Below, piece by piece: positions 34,897 to 46,709 of a stretch of DNA of 64,000 nucleotides. The DNA lies in contig JAWQUS010000010.1 in the NCBI GenBank assembly GCA_036365455.1, positions 20,632,501-20,696,500 of the forward strand. Reading direction: 5' to 3'. Each line of letters opens with the position of its first letter. Position 1 is the stretch's first letter. A program made the position numbers and the translations under genes. The notes beneath the pieces were generated by a model. The model was not told the DNA's origin. It was given only the letters and a program-made list of their open reading frames with translations, and made no database searches. Source of the stretch: Macrosoma leucophasiata. Lineage: Eukaryota; Arthropoda; Insecta; Lepidoptera; Hedylidae.

Positions 34897-37690
34897 TTAA
34901 ATTGGTCCAGATAACATTCTAATAAGTATTTATGCATTCAATAATCGCAGCCTTCTATATTAAGTTTAATTGAATCGAATATTCATAATTTACCCGAATC
35001 CGTTGCGTGCTCCAGTAAAAATATATTCAAATTGATTATAAAGTAAAGATCCTCGGCGAATAATAACTGTATATTTGCATTCAGAACTAATACCAGAACG
35101 ATGATTGTGTGACCATGAAATCAGGAAAATAAAAATAAACCGTCCGGTTTCGGTTGGAACCTGTCCTGGCGCATATTTTCGTCGGCCCCACTCTGACACA
35201 CTCTGTTTTTTTTTTAACTTCATCGTTATAAACTTCATCGGCTCGATTACGATTCCGCGAAGTTCCTTATTCACAGACAGCCCTCTTTTACTGACAAGGG
35301 GATGAAATAAAAAAGTGGTTGATGTCAAATCACTAAGTTCATTTGTTATGTTTGACAACTTGTCAGCAAGATAATTAGTATATTTTTGAAAATGTTAACT
35401 ACATACTCGCTCGTTTGAACATGAAAGTAATCTTATTTCGCCTGGTATATTGCTGAATCGGCCATCTTTTTGGTGCTAAAAGGAGACACTCATTCAGAGC
35501 AGATCTATGTGCCTAGTATGTTGTGCTATTTTCTAAGTGATTTTATGTTTTTTTTCTCTGTAACCAACGCGTGTTTGCTTTATGCACCAAATAAAGTTTA
35601 ACTTACTTACTTATTTATCTTTTTTATTTTGATGCTTGAGGTTATAATTATGTACTTCGTTTAATTCCATCATTTTATGGCACAAAACTAAAACGTGTAA
35701 AATAGTTTCCTTCATAATTAAGCTATCCGCACCATCCCCAACATGTTGAAGCTCTGAGATCATTGCTATTTATTATGCAGACACGTTTGTACGCTTAAAA
35801 TTCACAAATCAATAAATCGCTTGTTTTTTATATCAATGCAAATTGGATCGTGCATTCAGTTTTGATGGCAATAGATGTTAAAACCTCGAAAAAATACGTG
35901 TTCTAAATTATATTCAAAAATACGGAAACTGTTGTGAACATTCTTGTTACTCGTAAATAAACTTGTTACCTTCTATATAAATTAACTCTTCAAGGTAGTA
36001 TTTGTATACTCTTTGCTTCAAGGAATGTAAAGCTGCCGGCCAAAGAGTAAACAAATACTCTGCTGGCGGCTAGACACAATTGAAAATCAATTGTGACATT
36101 TTTCTCGTGACTTGACGGGTAAATTAAGAAAATGACTCAATATTTTTGTGATAGATAATACGTACCTACAAAAGTCTGTATTGACCGAAGTAGAAAATAA
36201 ATCTATAGTTCTATGGTATCTATGGTGTTGTATTGACCTACTAATATTACATCTTTCACCAAAATTTTAACCAATTTCAAAAAAGTCAAGGTTTTTGTTC
36301 GACTCTATGTATATTTTTTTATTATGTTCATGGATTACTACGTCAATAGTGAGCCGATTATAAAATTCCAGTCTTATTTAAAAAGGTACGGTTCCCATTT
36401 TTGTTACTTTTGCCATCTAGTTAGGATCTGATAATGGCATCGCGGGGAAATCGGGAGAAACACTCAAGAATTATATGGACATGTAGGGTTTTAGTTGTGT
36501 TTTTTTAATTTATGTACGTTTTTGCATCAGGAATATCATCGGTTCACGCTAAAGAAGCCACATCACTCCTCGATCGTGAGGAATTAGGAATCAAAGTAAA
36601 AAACTTTAATAAGATCTTTAATGGGCGTCATTAGCTACCCGAGCTTGTAAATCTTCCAAAAGTGTAACGCTGTTTGGGGTTAGGGAAGTAGTTTTTTAAA
36701 GTTTTGATATCTATAGTAACTAGAAGAATGAGTTATAAAAAGAAGAAGTAACTACCTATAAAATATAGTCTTGAAATGTATACCTAGGTATAGTTTAGAA
36801 CTATTTCAAAACCTTTTGTTATAACAATATTAACTCGAATTTTGCACTCCCAAAACAAGTCGCGACCAGTTAAGAAATAAACACCATAAATAACAATATT
36901 AAACCCCCAAATATGCAACATTAAATTTATGACGATTCTTGAGTCACGGAATATAAGGATAAACGAAATGGAACCGCAATAAATCCGGAGATTACGAAGG
37001 CAATGTATTTAGCTGGTATACCAATTGCATCTAGTTTTGTCAATTGGTTTCGAAACAGCAAAATTTTGCAATGATCGTCACAATAGAATGCCGTCTTAGA
37101 CAGCTCTGGTTCCAAATACCAAATGTGGGCAGGAATTTTAAGCAGACTGACAAGACATTTAGATATCACGATTAATGTGTAAATGACACAAGTACTGCAA
37201 TTGTAGTAATTTACAGTGTCAACAGAAATGTAATTTTTGCAGTAGGTTATTTACCAAGAATATTATCAATTATTGAAACATAACCTGTTTTAGATAGATA
37301 AGTTACGTACAAACTTAAAATTAATGGGTTTTAATATAATATTATAATATATTTCATAAACGAAAAATTAATTTGTTATTTATGTAAGTATGTAGTTGAA
37401 TTGAATCTTCAAATTAATTTCAACAAAAACATGATGACAGCATGTTACGTTTACACTCCTAAACTTGGCATTTCAATGTCTTCCAAGCAATTAGATACCC
37501 ATTGGTGATGTCACCTTCAAGGATAAAATCTTGTTGGTACCTTCACATTAATTATATTGATTAATCAATTCTAAAAATAAAACCAATAATTAACAACGTG
37601 ATGTCGATCTTTAATTCGAATTTCGACCGATGAAGTTTGCACTTGGTAATGACGATGAGAAGAGATTCACGAATATTTTTACTGTGTTGC
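34897..37690 (+). other. intronic DNA, largely unassigned
   Basis: Near 35540-35620 the sequence caaataaagtttaacttact with a CTTA tail resembles a retrotransposon 3' end. Nothing else is recognised. Confidence 0.5.
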
Positions 37691-37825
37691 GCGCAAGTAG
37701 AAATTAGATTATGATGGTAATTATTAATTATGATGTATTGTAATAATTGAACGTCACGGTCTCAATGGTAGTCGGCGACCATTGATAAAGCTTAACTGTT
37801 CGATTGATAAAGTTAGATTTCCCTA

Positions 37826-38301
37826 AAAGGAGATGTTGCAAAAATGTATGGACCTCTGGCCATGTATTGTACATAATATCATTAAACAGGCAAAATCAAA
37901 ATAAAAACGTTTTTTACTGCATATTTACCACTTATTTAGCTTTGTTTGCAGTTACAAAACATTATTAGCGGTTAGAATTGCAACTCAAAACCAACATGGC
38001 GAATATGGCGGGCGATGTCATTTTGACATTTTCATTTTTTAAATTGTATTTTGATTATATAGTACTTGGAGAAAAAAGTAATATTATCTAAATACTATTG
38101 AAATCGATTGATCCCAAGTGTCTGCTGTATCGCCGCCATGTTTAACATAGTTGAAAATTATAAAATCGTTTGAATTAAATGTGGTTGTAACTCTAAAATA
38201 TATTCTTCAATAAATTAATTGTATTTTTCTCGGATTCTTCTTTAATTTACCCATTTTTTGAGGACATGTACGAACCAGAGCCGAGCTCGCAACATCTCCT
38301 T
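37826..38301. mobile_element. TA-flanked inverted-repeat element
   Basis: Ends aaaggagatgttgc and gcaacatctcctt form ~13-bp inverted termini flanked by TA on both sides (37824-37825, 38302-38303), as for Tc1/mariner-type non-autonomous elements. The 476-bp interior is AT-rich without a transposase. Confidence 0.6.
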
Positions 38302-39038
38302 TAGAACTGGATTCGAAAATAACAAATGCCCGAGACCTATATAAGATTTCAAAACTAGCATATCAAGGATTTGAGCATGAATGTGAAATATCTACGAGAA
38401 AGTTTTCCTGTGAAGTAATTGTCCTTTTTTTTCTAAAGACCGTACTCTCAGCTTTTTATATCATCCTTCAATTGCCTTCAGACAATAGCTAAATTAAAGA
38501 TGGGTCAAATACACATAAAAAGAAAGTTAATTTAGTAACAATGTCGTGAGGTCTAATTATCGTGTGGTGTAAACGTGTCAGCTTAGGGCAGCAGGTTGGT
38601 GTAAATCACGACCGGTCCGTCGGCCCACAGTCACAGTCGATCTTGTCGGCGATCGAGCGATTAACGCACCTTTCCACCGATATCGCACGCAAGTTGAGAA
38701 TGGATTATGGTAATTAGGACGGATTGTGATGAATGAACGTCGCGGTGGCGGTGCTAGTAGGCGACTATTGATAGAGTTAAACTCGCCTATCAGCGAAGTG
38801 GCAATAATAGGTAGTGAGCCACTGACGCTTGGACTACTTTTTTCCATCGATGAAGTTCGTTTTATTCCACGATCACAACGACTCGAATATCCGCATTTTT
38901 GTAGTCGGTTCATTAGTGTTTTTTCTTGGTTAGATAGTTCCTAGTAACTCCACCGAGGTTTGTGAATGGGCTAGGCAAATATGACCTCCAAGAACGTTAC
39001 AGACACGAATGTGACTTCTGTGTAGAGGTATAAATAGA

Positions 39039-39097
39039 GACTGGTGGTAAAGTCCCAGTGTAGGGACTGGAGGGCGTAGAGACCACCGCATTACCGG
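39039..39097 (+). repeat. Rep-A 5' fragment
   Basis: Only the first ~60 bp (actggtggtaaagtcccagt to caccgcattacc) are present; the 3' end is missing. Confidence 0.6.
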
Positions 39098-39408
39098 ATG
39101 ACGCACCACTCCCGGTGACTCCCGGCTCCCGGCGATCGACGCGCACAATTGCGTTATAATTCTTTGATTCCATATTATTATTATGATATTTAATAAGATG
39201 TTTTTTATCTACTTATATTTTATTTACTTTGGTATTAATCTATTTATTATTGTTTGTACTTACTAATATGTATTACATTTATCGTTTTATTAAGTATGTT
39301 ATTTTAATGGCGTATTATCTGTTTTATATCCGTATGTATGTACCTTGTATAAGTATTAGTACAATTATCCTTTATTATAAATTTGACATCCGTGGTTCAC
39401 TCACTAAG

Positions 39409-39471
39409 GGTCCTGTTGAAAACCAGCGTCAGGTACCTTTTATATGAAGGTACTTGACATTTGCTGAACAG
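39409..39471. other. imperfect hairpin
   Basis: gtcctgttgaaaaccagcg...aggtacctt pairs with aaggtact...tgctgaacaggac over about 28 bases. It lies in an AT-rich stretch that ends in tcttatcttatcttatc, probably a retrotransposon 3' end. Confidence 0.5.
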
Positions 39472-39726
39472 GACACCTTTTTGGCAGCCGTGAGACACAT
39501 ATTACGTGTATAGGTATGTATTAATTTTTAGAAAATGTGTTGTCTTTTCTCTGTTACCTGTTACGTTTTATGTCTGTTTTATGTGTCTCGCTGTGTGTCA
39601 AATAAATGTTTCTTATCTTATCTTATCTAAAGCGAAACAGAGGTTGAGACAATTGTGATACTATTATGGAAAAAAACACACGAGATGTCGAAGAACTGTC
39701 CAGCACAGCATTTTTTTAACTGATCT

Positions 39727-40156
39727 TAGAATTCCAATGTAGGGACTCGAGGATTATAGGATAGACACCACCGCATTACCAAATCTATTTGCCGCCAAAT
39801 GGTTGTATTCAGCACTATCGGGTTCTGGTTAGATGGTTTTTAATAACTACTAGCTGTTGTCCGCGGCTTCACCCGCGTTGATGTCGTTTAATAATCCTGA
39901 ATTTTTTTAAATTTCTATAAACCTAATGGAGCCCGAGACCTTTCTAACGAATGTAAAACCGTGGAAATCGGTTCGAGCGTTCTAAAGTTATAGCGTCAGG
40001 AAGGAAAACCCGACTTATTTTTATATTATAGATAACAGAGATATAACAAATTAGGTCTTGGACCTTTGGTTTTACTGTAGATATCTATAGGCTGCAGTCA
40101 TCACTCAACATCCATGTGAACTGAGTGCTTGATTGATTGCCACCTTCGTTATATAA
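39727..40156 (+). repeat. Rep-A, older subfamily, split by a Rep-G insertion
   Basis: The 5' part (to about 39848) and the 3' part (from 40032, aacagagatataacaaatta) of one older copy surround a 180-bp Rep-G element. Confidence 0.78.
39849..40031 (+). mobile_element. Rep-G (CTAGCTGTT...CCGCGGCTT repeat), nested
   Basis: Runs from tagctgttgtccgcggcttc to ggaaaacccgacttattttt; inserted in an older Rep-A copy. It resembles the widespread insect repeat that starts with CTAGCTGTTGCCCGCG. Confidence 0.75.
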
Positions 40157-40198
40157 AAAAAATAAGTAGGTTTCTTTTTATACTTGATTAAAAATCTC

Positions 40199-40509
40199 AC
40201 TGCCTCAGTAGTGTAGTGGTAGCAGGCCATTACTACTACGCTGGGGGTCCTAGGTTCGATTCCCGGGTCAGGGACTATCAGAGATAACAGTTTAAAATCC
40301 TTTATCTCTGGTTCTATTGGGATTTTTCCATTTTCTGGAAGTTTTCCAGTGGCCCGGAGTTTGGTAATGTGCCCGGAGATGGCAATAGGTTCGCCACCTG
40401 TTACATGGGCCAAAACGTAACCGGCGAGTCGTGGGTGTTTGTATGTATGCTTGAATGCATGCATTTACCTCTGCCTACCCCTTCGGGGATTACAGGCGTG
40501 AAGTTACGT
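40199..40509 (+). mobile_element. tRNA-derived SINE (Rep-B), full-length copy
   Basis: The tRNA-like head has an A box (tagtgtagtggtag) and a perfect B box (ggttcgattccc). The body contains tttatctctggttctattgg and gtgcccggagatggcaatag and ends in cttcggggattacaggcgtg. It lies just downstream of a Rep-A copy. Confidence 0.82.
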
Positions 40510-40594
40510 AAAAATCTGAATTGGCGAGTAGCATAATTTGGCGTATGTTTGTTTCTTGAGAGTGACATACCTGACTTATGGTCCTATATCCCCT

Positions 40595-40821
40595 AGATTG
40601 GGGAGAGGGCGTCCACAGTGGTCACGGCGTTCTCCATCTCGATCGGTCTTGAGCCTCGCGCTTGATTTCGCTCCAACACTTCCCGATCTTTTTCACTTCG
40701 TCAGTAACCGTTCGTCGCCAAGTCTGCTTCGGACGACCACGCTTTCACTTTCCTTGGGGTTCCAATCCAATGCCTGTTTTGGTACGAGATCAGGACCCCT
40801 TCGGAGTGTGTGGCCAATCTA
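40595..40821 (-). mobile_element. LINE tail of a second lineage (GRPKxTWRR type)
   Basis: The minus strand reads RGRPKQTWRRTV followed by a Trp-rich end, the C-terminal signature of another LINE lineage with the layout GRPKxTWRRxV-x(n)-RWR. The frame is interrupted and the piece is 5'-truncated. It abuts the end of a Rep-B SINE. Confidence 0.6.
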
Positions 40822-41348
40822 GTTCTACTTACGGCGCTTTAGTCTGCCAATTGGTCAAAACTTGATCCAAATGGTCGACAAACGTCACATAAGTTAGATG
40901 CAAAAGAGATAACGCTCTACAGACCCGAAATAAGCCGAAGTCTCCTTCCTAAAGTCGATGTGCAATATTTCATGTTGGATACTGTATTTGCATATGCAAT
41001 ACTTATGACTAAATATCGGTAACAACAATATCAATACCTGTCACATTCTTTGCATCAGCGCTATTTATAAAAACAAGATAATAAGATCAAATAGTATCCT
41101 AATCTTGTTATGTAGATCAGGGCGACATGTAATCCATTTTGTGATGAAACACGCCCAAGTGTTCAGCTGTCTGAACACTTAAATTTTATGTCACAACGGA
41201 TTCATGGAATTCAAATATATAAAGACATAGTTTTTAAAGATTACGATAGTCTTTATTTAAAAATGATACAATCGCTGATGTCTTGTCACAACAATAATTT
41301 GAATTTGGGTTTTTTTGCATTGCAGTTACCGTTATCTAAAAAACGTAA

Positions 41349-41494
41349 AACGTAACTTCACGCCTGTAATCATAGGTAAATGCATGCATTCAAGCATACA
41401 TGCAAACACCCACGATTCGCTGGTTACGTTTTGGCACATGTAATGTAACAGGTGGCGAGCATGTTGACATCTCCGGGCACATTACCATTACCAG
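41349..41494 (-). mobile_element. Rep-B SINE, 3' half
   Basis: The plus strand shows cgtaacttcacgcctgtaat to acatctccgggcacattacc, the reverse complement of the Rep-B 3' half. The tRNA-like head is absent. Confidence 0.78.
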
Positions 41495-41574
41495 GTATTA
41501 TCTATTCTGCGACATACATCCTACATTGATAGTAACAGCACTTTCAGCTATGACACAGCGTCATACTGGTGGTT

Positions 41575-41869
41575 TTTACTGGTGGTAGAGCTCCAGTGAA
41601 GTGGAGCTCGCGGGCGTAGGCACCACCGCATTACCTAATATACTTGCCGCTAAATGGTAGTGTTCAACACTATCGTGTTCCGGTCAGGTGGTAATGTACG
41701 GCCCTGTAATTTCCGGCACAGAGGCATAAGACCTTAGGCCTCAGGAGTGGTAACGCATCTGCATTTTGACTTTGGTCTTTGTGTGGGTGTCTATAGGCTG
41801 CAGTCATCACTTAACATCAATGTGAACTGCATGCTTGTTTACCATTTCCATTAAATAAAAAAAAAAAAA
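41575..41869 (+). repeat. Rep-A retroposon, full length
   Basis: Close to consensus throughout with a 13-base A tail; carries a small insertion (gtgaagtggagctcg) near the 5' end. Confidence 0.88.
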
Positions 41870-42174
41870 CTGTTTCTGTTCCATACAAGATCATGTTCAG
41901 TGACTTGTTCAGATATTTTTAACACATTCACTGTCCCGTAAGCAGACACAACAGTTAAAACAATGCAAATGGTACATAAACCTAATGCTCGGTAAATGGA
42001 CTTTATTAGTTAAGTCCATTCCATAGATATCTAATTACCATGGATTAAATAGTAGCGCTGAATTCCTATTTTTGGCAGTAGGCGAAGAAGCTAATGTTAT
42101 ACCTGTATAAACATGGTACTCTCCTTCCACTCCCAGTATCAAAATGGCATCAAATCCATGCAGCCCATAGGCAT

Positions 42175-42590
42175 ACATCATCATCATCATCATCATTTCA
42201 GCCAAAATACGTCCACTGCTGAACAAAGGCCTCCCCCAAAGAATGCCACAACGAACGGTCCTGGGCCGCCCTCATCCAGCGATTGCCCGCGACCTTCACC
42301 AGGTCGTCGGTCCATCTTGTGGGAGGCCTGCCTACGCTTCGCTTTCCGGTACGCGGTCGCCACTCGAGAACTGCTCTGCCCCAACGGCCGTCAGTTCGTC
42401 GAGCTATGTGCCCTGCCCACTGCCACTTGAGTTTCGCTATTCGGTGAGCTATGTCGGTAACTTTGGTTCTCATGCGGATCTCCTCATTTCTGTCTCGCAG
42501 AGAAACTCCAAGCATAGCTCTCTCCATCGCTCTCTGAGTGACCTTGAGCCTTCTTATTCTATGGGCCTCATAAGAAGGCATAGGCATACA
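42175..42590 (-). mobile_element. RTE LINE 3' end, 5'-truncated
   Basis: The minus strand encodes the same C-terminal tail as the LINE at 20.6-20.9 kb: RAMERAMLGVSLRD, KLKWQWAGHIARR, VLEWRPRTGKRSVG, RPPTRWTDDLVK and SLGEAFVQQWTYFG. It ends in a pure ATG/CAT microsatellite (about 42178-42198), the usual RTE 3' tail. The preserved tail frame has no stop codons, so this copy is younger than the one at 46.3 kb. Everything 5' of the tail is missing, as expected from truncated reverse transcription. Confidence 0.9.
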
Positions 42591-42687
42591 CAGATATATA
42601 AATGTAAAACAGCTAATTAGTCATAGAACAAGATCCAAATTGAGTTTAAGCTTCAAGGATGGCAAGCGTCTAGCGTTATGTATTATT

Positions 42688-42780
42688 GACCTCCGGGTTT
42701 TATGTAGATATTTATAAACTGCAGTCGGCAATTTGTCATCCATGTGAAATGCATATTTGTTGGCGATCATCGTTACATTT
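42688..42780 (+). repeat. Rep-A 3' fragment, diverged
   Basis: Retains gacctccgggttttatgtag, actgcagtc and catccatgtgaaatgcat. Confidence 0.55.
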
Positions 42781-42823
42781 CGAAAAATCTTACTGAAACG
42801 TTAATTATGCGTTCGGGAATTCT

Positions 42824-43002
42824 ATTATATAAAAATAAGTCGGGTTTTCCTTCCTGACGCTATAACTCAAGAACGCATGAACCGATTTCCACGGTTTTGC
42901 ATTCGTTGGAAAGGTCTCGGACTCCGTGAGGTTTGTAGCAAAGAAAATTCAGGATTATAAAACGAAATCCACGCGGGCTAAGCCGCGGGAAACAGCTAGT
43001 TA
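42824..43002 (-). mobile_element. Rep-G, second copy
   Basis: Inverted relative of the 39.85-kb copy (aaaataagtcgggttttcct to gccgcgggaaacagctagtt), about 85% similar by eye. Confidence 0.75.
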
Positions 43003-43046
43003 TGTTATAAATATTATACCAAGCATACAATATTATAAATAATTGT

Positions 43047-43275
43047 TTTTATATTATTTCGCATTAACACATGCTTGTGAAATATATTTTATTTTAAAGA
43101 AAAATGGAAAGAAAAATTTGACTTCAGGCGAGACTCGAACTCGCGGCCTACTGGGAATCTAGTCCAGCCGCTCTTCCAATTGAGCTACTGAAGTCCTGCC
43201 CGATTTGTCAAATCTTTCCTTCACATTTATTGCCTTGCTTTATGGTAGCAGTAGCGCCGTATATTGCCAACCATG
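43047..43275 (-). mobile_element. Rep-C element, left half of a second head-to-head pair
   Basis: Minus-strand copy with an intact tRNA-like part (43121-43194) and about 80 bp of 5' module, ending at attgccaaccatg. Confidence 0.85.
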
Positions 43276-43378
43276 CAATTGGAAGAGCGGCTGGACTAGA
43301 TTCCCAGTAGGCCGCGAGTTCGAGTCTCGCCTGAAGTCAAATTTTTCTTTCCATTTTTCTTTAAAATAAAATATTATA
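43276..43378 (+). mobile_element. Rep-C element, right half of a second head-to-head pair
   Basis: Begins at the same caattgg junction as the copy at 14996. Its ~97 bp match 43086-43182 inverted almost perfectly, so the pair can form a long hairpin with a 93-nt loop. Confidence 0.85.
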
Positions 43379-44000
43379 AATAATGTTTATCATGCATCCA
43401 GTATAATGACTAAAATTATGTTGCAATTTATTTACAAAATACCTGCTGATATAAATAAATGACTGATCACGTTCAATAGAATTCACGAGCAGGCGTGCAG
43501 CCACATTCCTATCAATTAAATGAAAGGGCGCGAAGTTCGGTTGAACAAAGCATTGTTTGGTATATTAATAATGTATTAGATCTTTATCAAATTAGTAGTA
43601 ATATATCCGATTGTATTTTTTTTTTTGTTTTCTTAGTGTAACCACACGTTTTGGTTATCTCAAGATTCACCGCTATACATAAAAAAAATGTTTTTGTCCT
43701 AAAATTTTCTTCCTGATTTTTTCATTTACTATGCTTAAAAATAAATAAAAAATATATTTACATTATTTGAAGAATTTGTTTTTGTGGTAGTTTTAGTAAT
43801 AAATCCTTTTTCTTCGCGAAAACCTACGAAAACGTTGTTGTTCCTTTTTCTTCAGTTATAGTATTCAAATAAAAAGTAATAAATAGAAAATCACCGAGAG
43901 CTCGTTGATATGATAGAAGATTTTAAAACTATGGGCTGCAGAATGTCTTTATGAGTACACGTTATGCTGCATGCTCATTTTCATAAATTTAAAAATAACT

Positions 44001-44080
44001 TTTTACTGGTGGTAGAGCTCCAGTGCCGGAGCTCACGGGCGTAGGCACCACCGCATTACCTAATATACTTGCTGCTAAAC
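44001..44080 (+). repeat. Rep-A 5' fragment
   Basis: The first 80 bp are near consensus, then it stops at gctgctaaac; the 3' end and A tail are absent. Confidence 0.78.
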
Positions 44081-45207
44081 AATTTTGCAGCAGCCTTAGT
44101 AACATGTAGGTACATTACTACCGTAGCTACATTAGTAGTAGATATTAATCTTACTTATTTACTTAATAGGTTTTATGTTATCACATAAATAATACTTATT
44201 ACTCTTGCTTAAAGAGTTGTGGTTGCCGATAGACAAATAGAAGAATTTTGAGAAAGCAGGATCAAAAGTAACTATATATAAAACATAATATACACCAAAA
44301 TTTTTGTTTGTATATAAAACGTTATTTAGAAAATAAAGAAAAACTCGCAACAGGAACAACAACAATCACTCGCATGTGTTATTGTGAAAAATAAAATATT
44401 ACAAAACGTTCTTTAGTAACCCTTGAACTGACTTCTGTAAGAATAGTATGATAGCTATGGTACCTACCTACTATCGATGGAAAAAGACTTTTATTTGCTG
44501 TAAATAGTTAATTATTTATACATGCGGAATATAAATCTAGGCTGAACTAGGGCGCGGAAATAGCGACCAGGTCAACTCACTGCAGATTGATAAAATGAAG
44601 AGTAACTAATTTTTTTACAAAAACCGGAATACTGCAGACAGAAGTCAATAGATCTTTTGATGAGCTAGATGGATAGGTATATTTTGTATAACACATCGTC
44701 GAAATATAGGAAATATCCTTTTTCCATTGATACTGTTCCAAACAACGCGTCTTGAAGTACGAAGTTACCTAGTTAGAGAACAAACGAACATATTATAAGG
44801 TATATGCTTATATACAGTGAGTCAAAAATTAAAATACCTATGACAAATATTTCCGTTAGAAACTTTACTGGTGTAAAGTTCCAATAGTAGGGGATCGAAG
44901 ATGCTCTCGTATTTTTGACGTGAATGCCGCGCCCCTTTCAAAAACATTAAATTTGATTATTTCAAAAATGAAGGCGAAAAATTACTGATGAGTGTCAGTT
45001 ACGTATAGAGGATGTAAAGTGAACCATTTAAGCTCCCATCTAAAATTCTGACGATTTGGATGCAAGGCAAGCCCGTGGCGAAATCCCTAAGAGTTCGGCT
45101 CTTTATAGAAATATTAGATTTGGTAGAGGTACTGAACGTAGTGCAAGGTATCTCCCATATATTAATCTGACGCGCTGGAGTAAATTCAAGAATCCCGTCT
45201 TGGGCTG
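44081..45207 (+). other. intronic DNA without recognised feature
   Basis: AT-rich, no stable reading frame. Confidence 0.55.
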
Positions 45208-45460
45208 TTCTACTACAGTGTTGTAGCTAGAGGACACAAGCATCACCGAATTACCTACTCTGTCTTCCGTCAAATCCTAGTATTTAGCGCTGTATCATGT
45301 TCCAGTTCAATGGTAATGTATGGCCGTTATAACTTTCTCAGAGGCAAAACAACTTAGGCCTCAGGGCAACGCTAAATTTCACCGTCGGTTTTTGTGTAGA
45401 AGTCTATAAGCTGCAATATTCATCAATGTGAACTGCACGCTTCTTTACCACCATCATTAG
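45208..45460 (+). repeat. Rep-A, older diverged copy
   Basis: Order of landmarks is kept (caccgaattacctactctg, tcatgttccagttcaatggt, catcaatgtgaactgcacgc). It meets a younger minus copy tail to tail. Confidence 0.62.
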
Positions 45461-45719
45461 GTATTTTTTATGTAATGGAAGTGGCAAACAAGCATGCAGT
45501 TCACATTGATGTTAAGTGATGACTGCAGCCTACGAAGACCAAGGTCAAGATGCAGATACGTTACCACTCTGAGGCCTAAGATGTTATGCCTCTGTGCCGG
45601 AAATTACAGGGCCGTACATTATCACCTGACCGAAACACGATTGTGCTGAACACTACCATTTAGCGGCAAGTATGTTAGGGTAATGCGGTGGTACCTACGC
45701 CCGCGAGCTCCGTCACTAG
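45461..45719 (-). repeat. Rep-A retroposon, near full length
   Basis: Young minus copy whose 3' end abuts the 3' end of the older plus copy. Confidence 0.85.
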
Positions 45720-46317
45720 GTATATAAAAGCTGCCATTTTTCAAAAACTCGTCCATATTTTCCAAAATATTGGCTACCTTAAGATAAACTGCAAGATATT
45801 TCTTAACTATCGAAGGTCACAGCTTCACAAGACATCCTGGTCTGTCAAGGATATCTAGATAAGATTCCGTTGAATGATGGATTACCAAAATACGCGTTTG
45901 CATAATTTTACTAAAAGTATGCGGCATTGAAGTGGACAACCGTTTATAAATAATTTGATCACGACAATTTTTTACATCACTTTATGCAGGCTTTGTTGAT
46001 GCTGAGATACGAACTATTGAAAGTCTAAAATGCGGATGGAACAATATTCAACATACTTCCTACCCAGGAGATACACATTACTTGAATGTACTTTACTTCA
46101 GAAAAGAATATAATATGATCACGCTTACAATACAACTTATATGGTGCACGCATCCATGCAAGAATGTTCATACCCAAGATGAGTCTGTTTTGGTTTTTAC
46201 CTTTTTGAGACCCATACTATGCCTAAGGAAGAACCCTGATCCGAGGATCAGACCTGCAGGGGTGTTCCTTAGGGTAAGCGCGTTACGGGGGAGACACATA
46301 GACATATACGATTAGGG

Positions 46318-46478
46318 GCGGTAGGTTCTCGAGTGGTGACCGCATACCGGGCAAGCCAGTCGCGATATGGACTGTTGAAAGTAGCGGAAAAATGCTGAGT
46401 GAGGGAATCCAGGTTCATTCGCTGGGCGAATCTCTTATGGAGTTTTATTCAGCGGTCGATAGTTTTCGGCTGAATGAT
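46318..46478 (+). mobile_element. decayed RTE LINE 3' tail
   Basis: Remnants of the tail can be followed: ggttctcgagtggtgacc (VLEW), then after several stops tcgctgggcgaatctc (SLGE), cagcggtcgatag and a short tgataatgatga end. It sits about 70 bp upstream of the storkhead winged-helix exon. Confidence 0.6.
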
Positions 46479-46548
46479 AATGATGAATATTCGTGATATA
46501 CTAGCATTAAATTGGATATTATATCTAATATAGTTATTATATCTACAG

Positions 46549-46709
46549 GGCCAATCAGCAACACTGGAGAGCATAAGGACATCGCTGTCAGCCAAGTTCC
46601 CGTCCATGCAGACGCCATCGCAGGAGGTGGTGTACGACACGCTGGCTCAGCTGATGCAGGAAAGGAAGATATACCAAACGTCGCGAGGATTCTTCATCGT
46701 TACACCAGA
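46549..46709 (+). CDS. ko: storkhead-box protein, exon encoding the winged-helix core
   Basis: This 161-nt exon continues the storkhead domain in phase 0. It reads TLESIRTSLSAKFPSM (second helix), TPSQEVVYDTLAQLMQERK (recognition-helix region) and IYQTSRGFFIVTPE (wing). The L-x-x-L-x-x-ERKIY-x-T-x-x-G(F/Y)FIVTP pattern is the hallmark of STOX proteins, so the family assignment is strong. The acceptor is ttatatctacag and the donor is GA|gtgaga, leaving a two-base overhang that the next exon completes to GAA (Glu). The intron before it is 15.2 kb and filled with repeats. A decayed RTE LINE tail ends about 70 bp upstream of the exon. Paralogous winged-helix families seem unlikely because the FIVTPE ending is specific. 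Confidence 0.93.

Larger units (their letters stand above)
31323..46548 (+). other. intron of the storkhead gene, 15.2 kb
   Basis: The intron is bounded by CAG|gtcagt and ctacag|GGC. It is mostly mobile DNA: Rep-A copies, a 740-bp foldback, Rep-B SINEs, a TA-flanked inverted-repeat element, LINE tails and the Rep-C palindrome. No phase-compatible extra exon was seen, and none is needed, because the flanking exons already align to the STOX domain without a gap. Confidence 0.8.

Noticed and set aside
42178..42198. Independent CAT microsatellite
   Set aside because: It is the normal 3' tail of the adjacent minus-strand RTE fragment.
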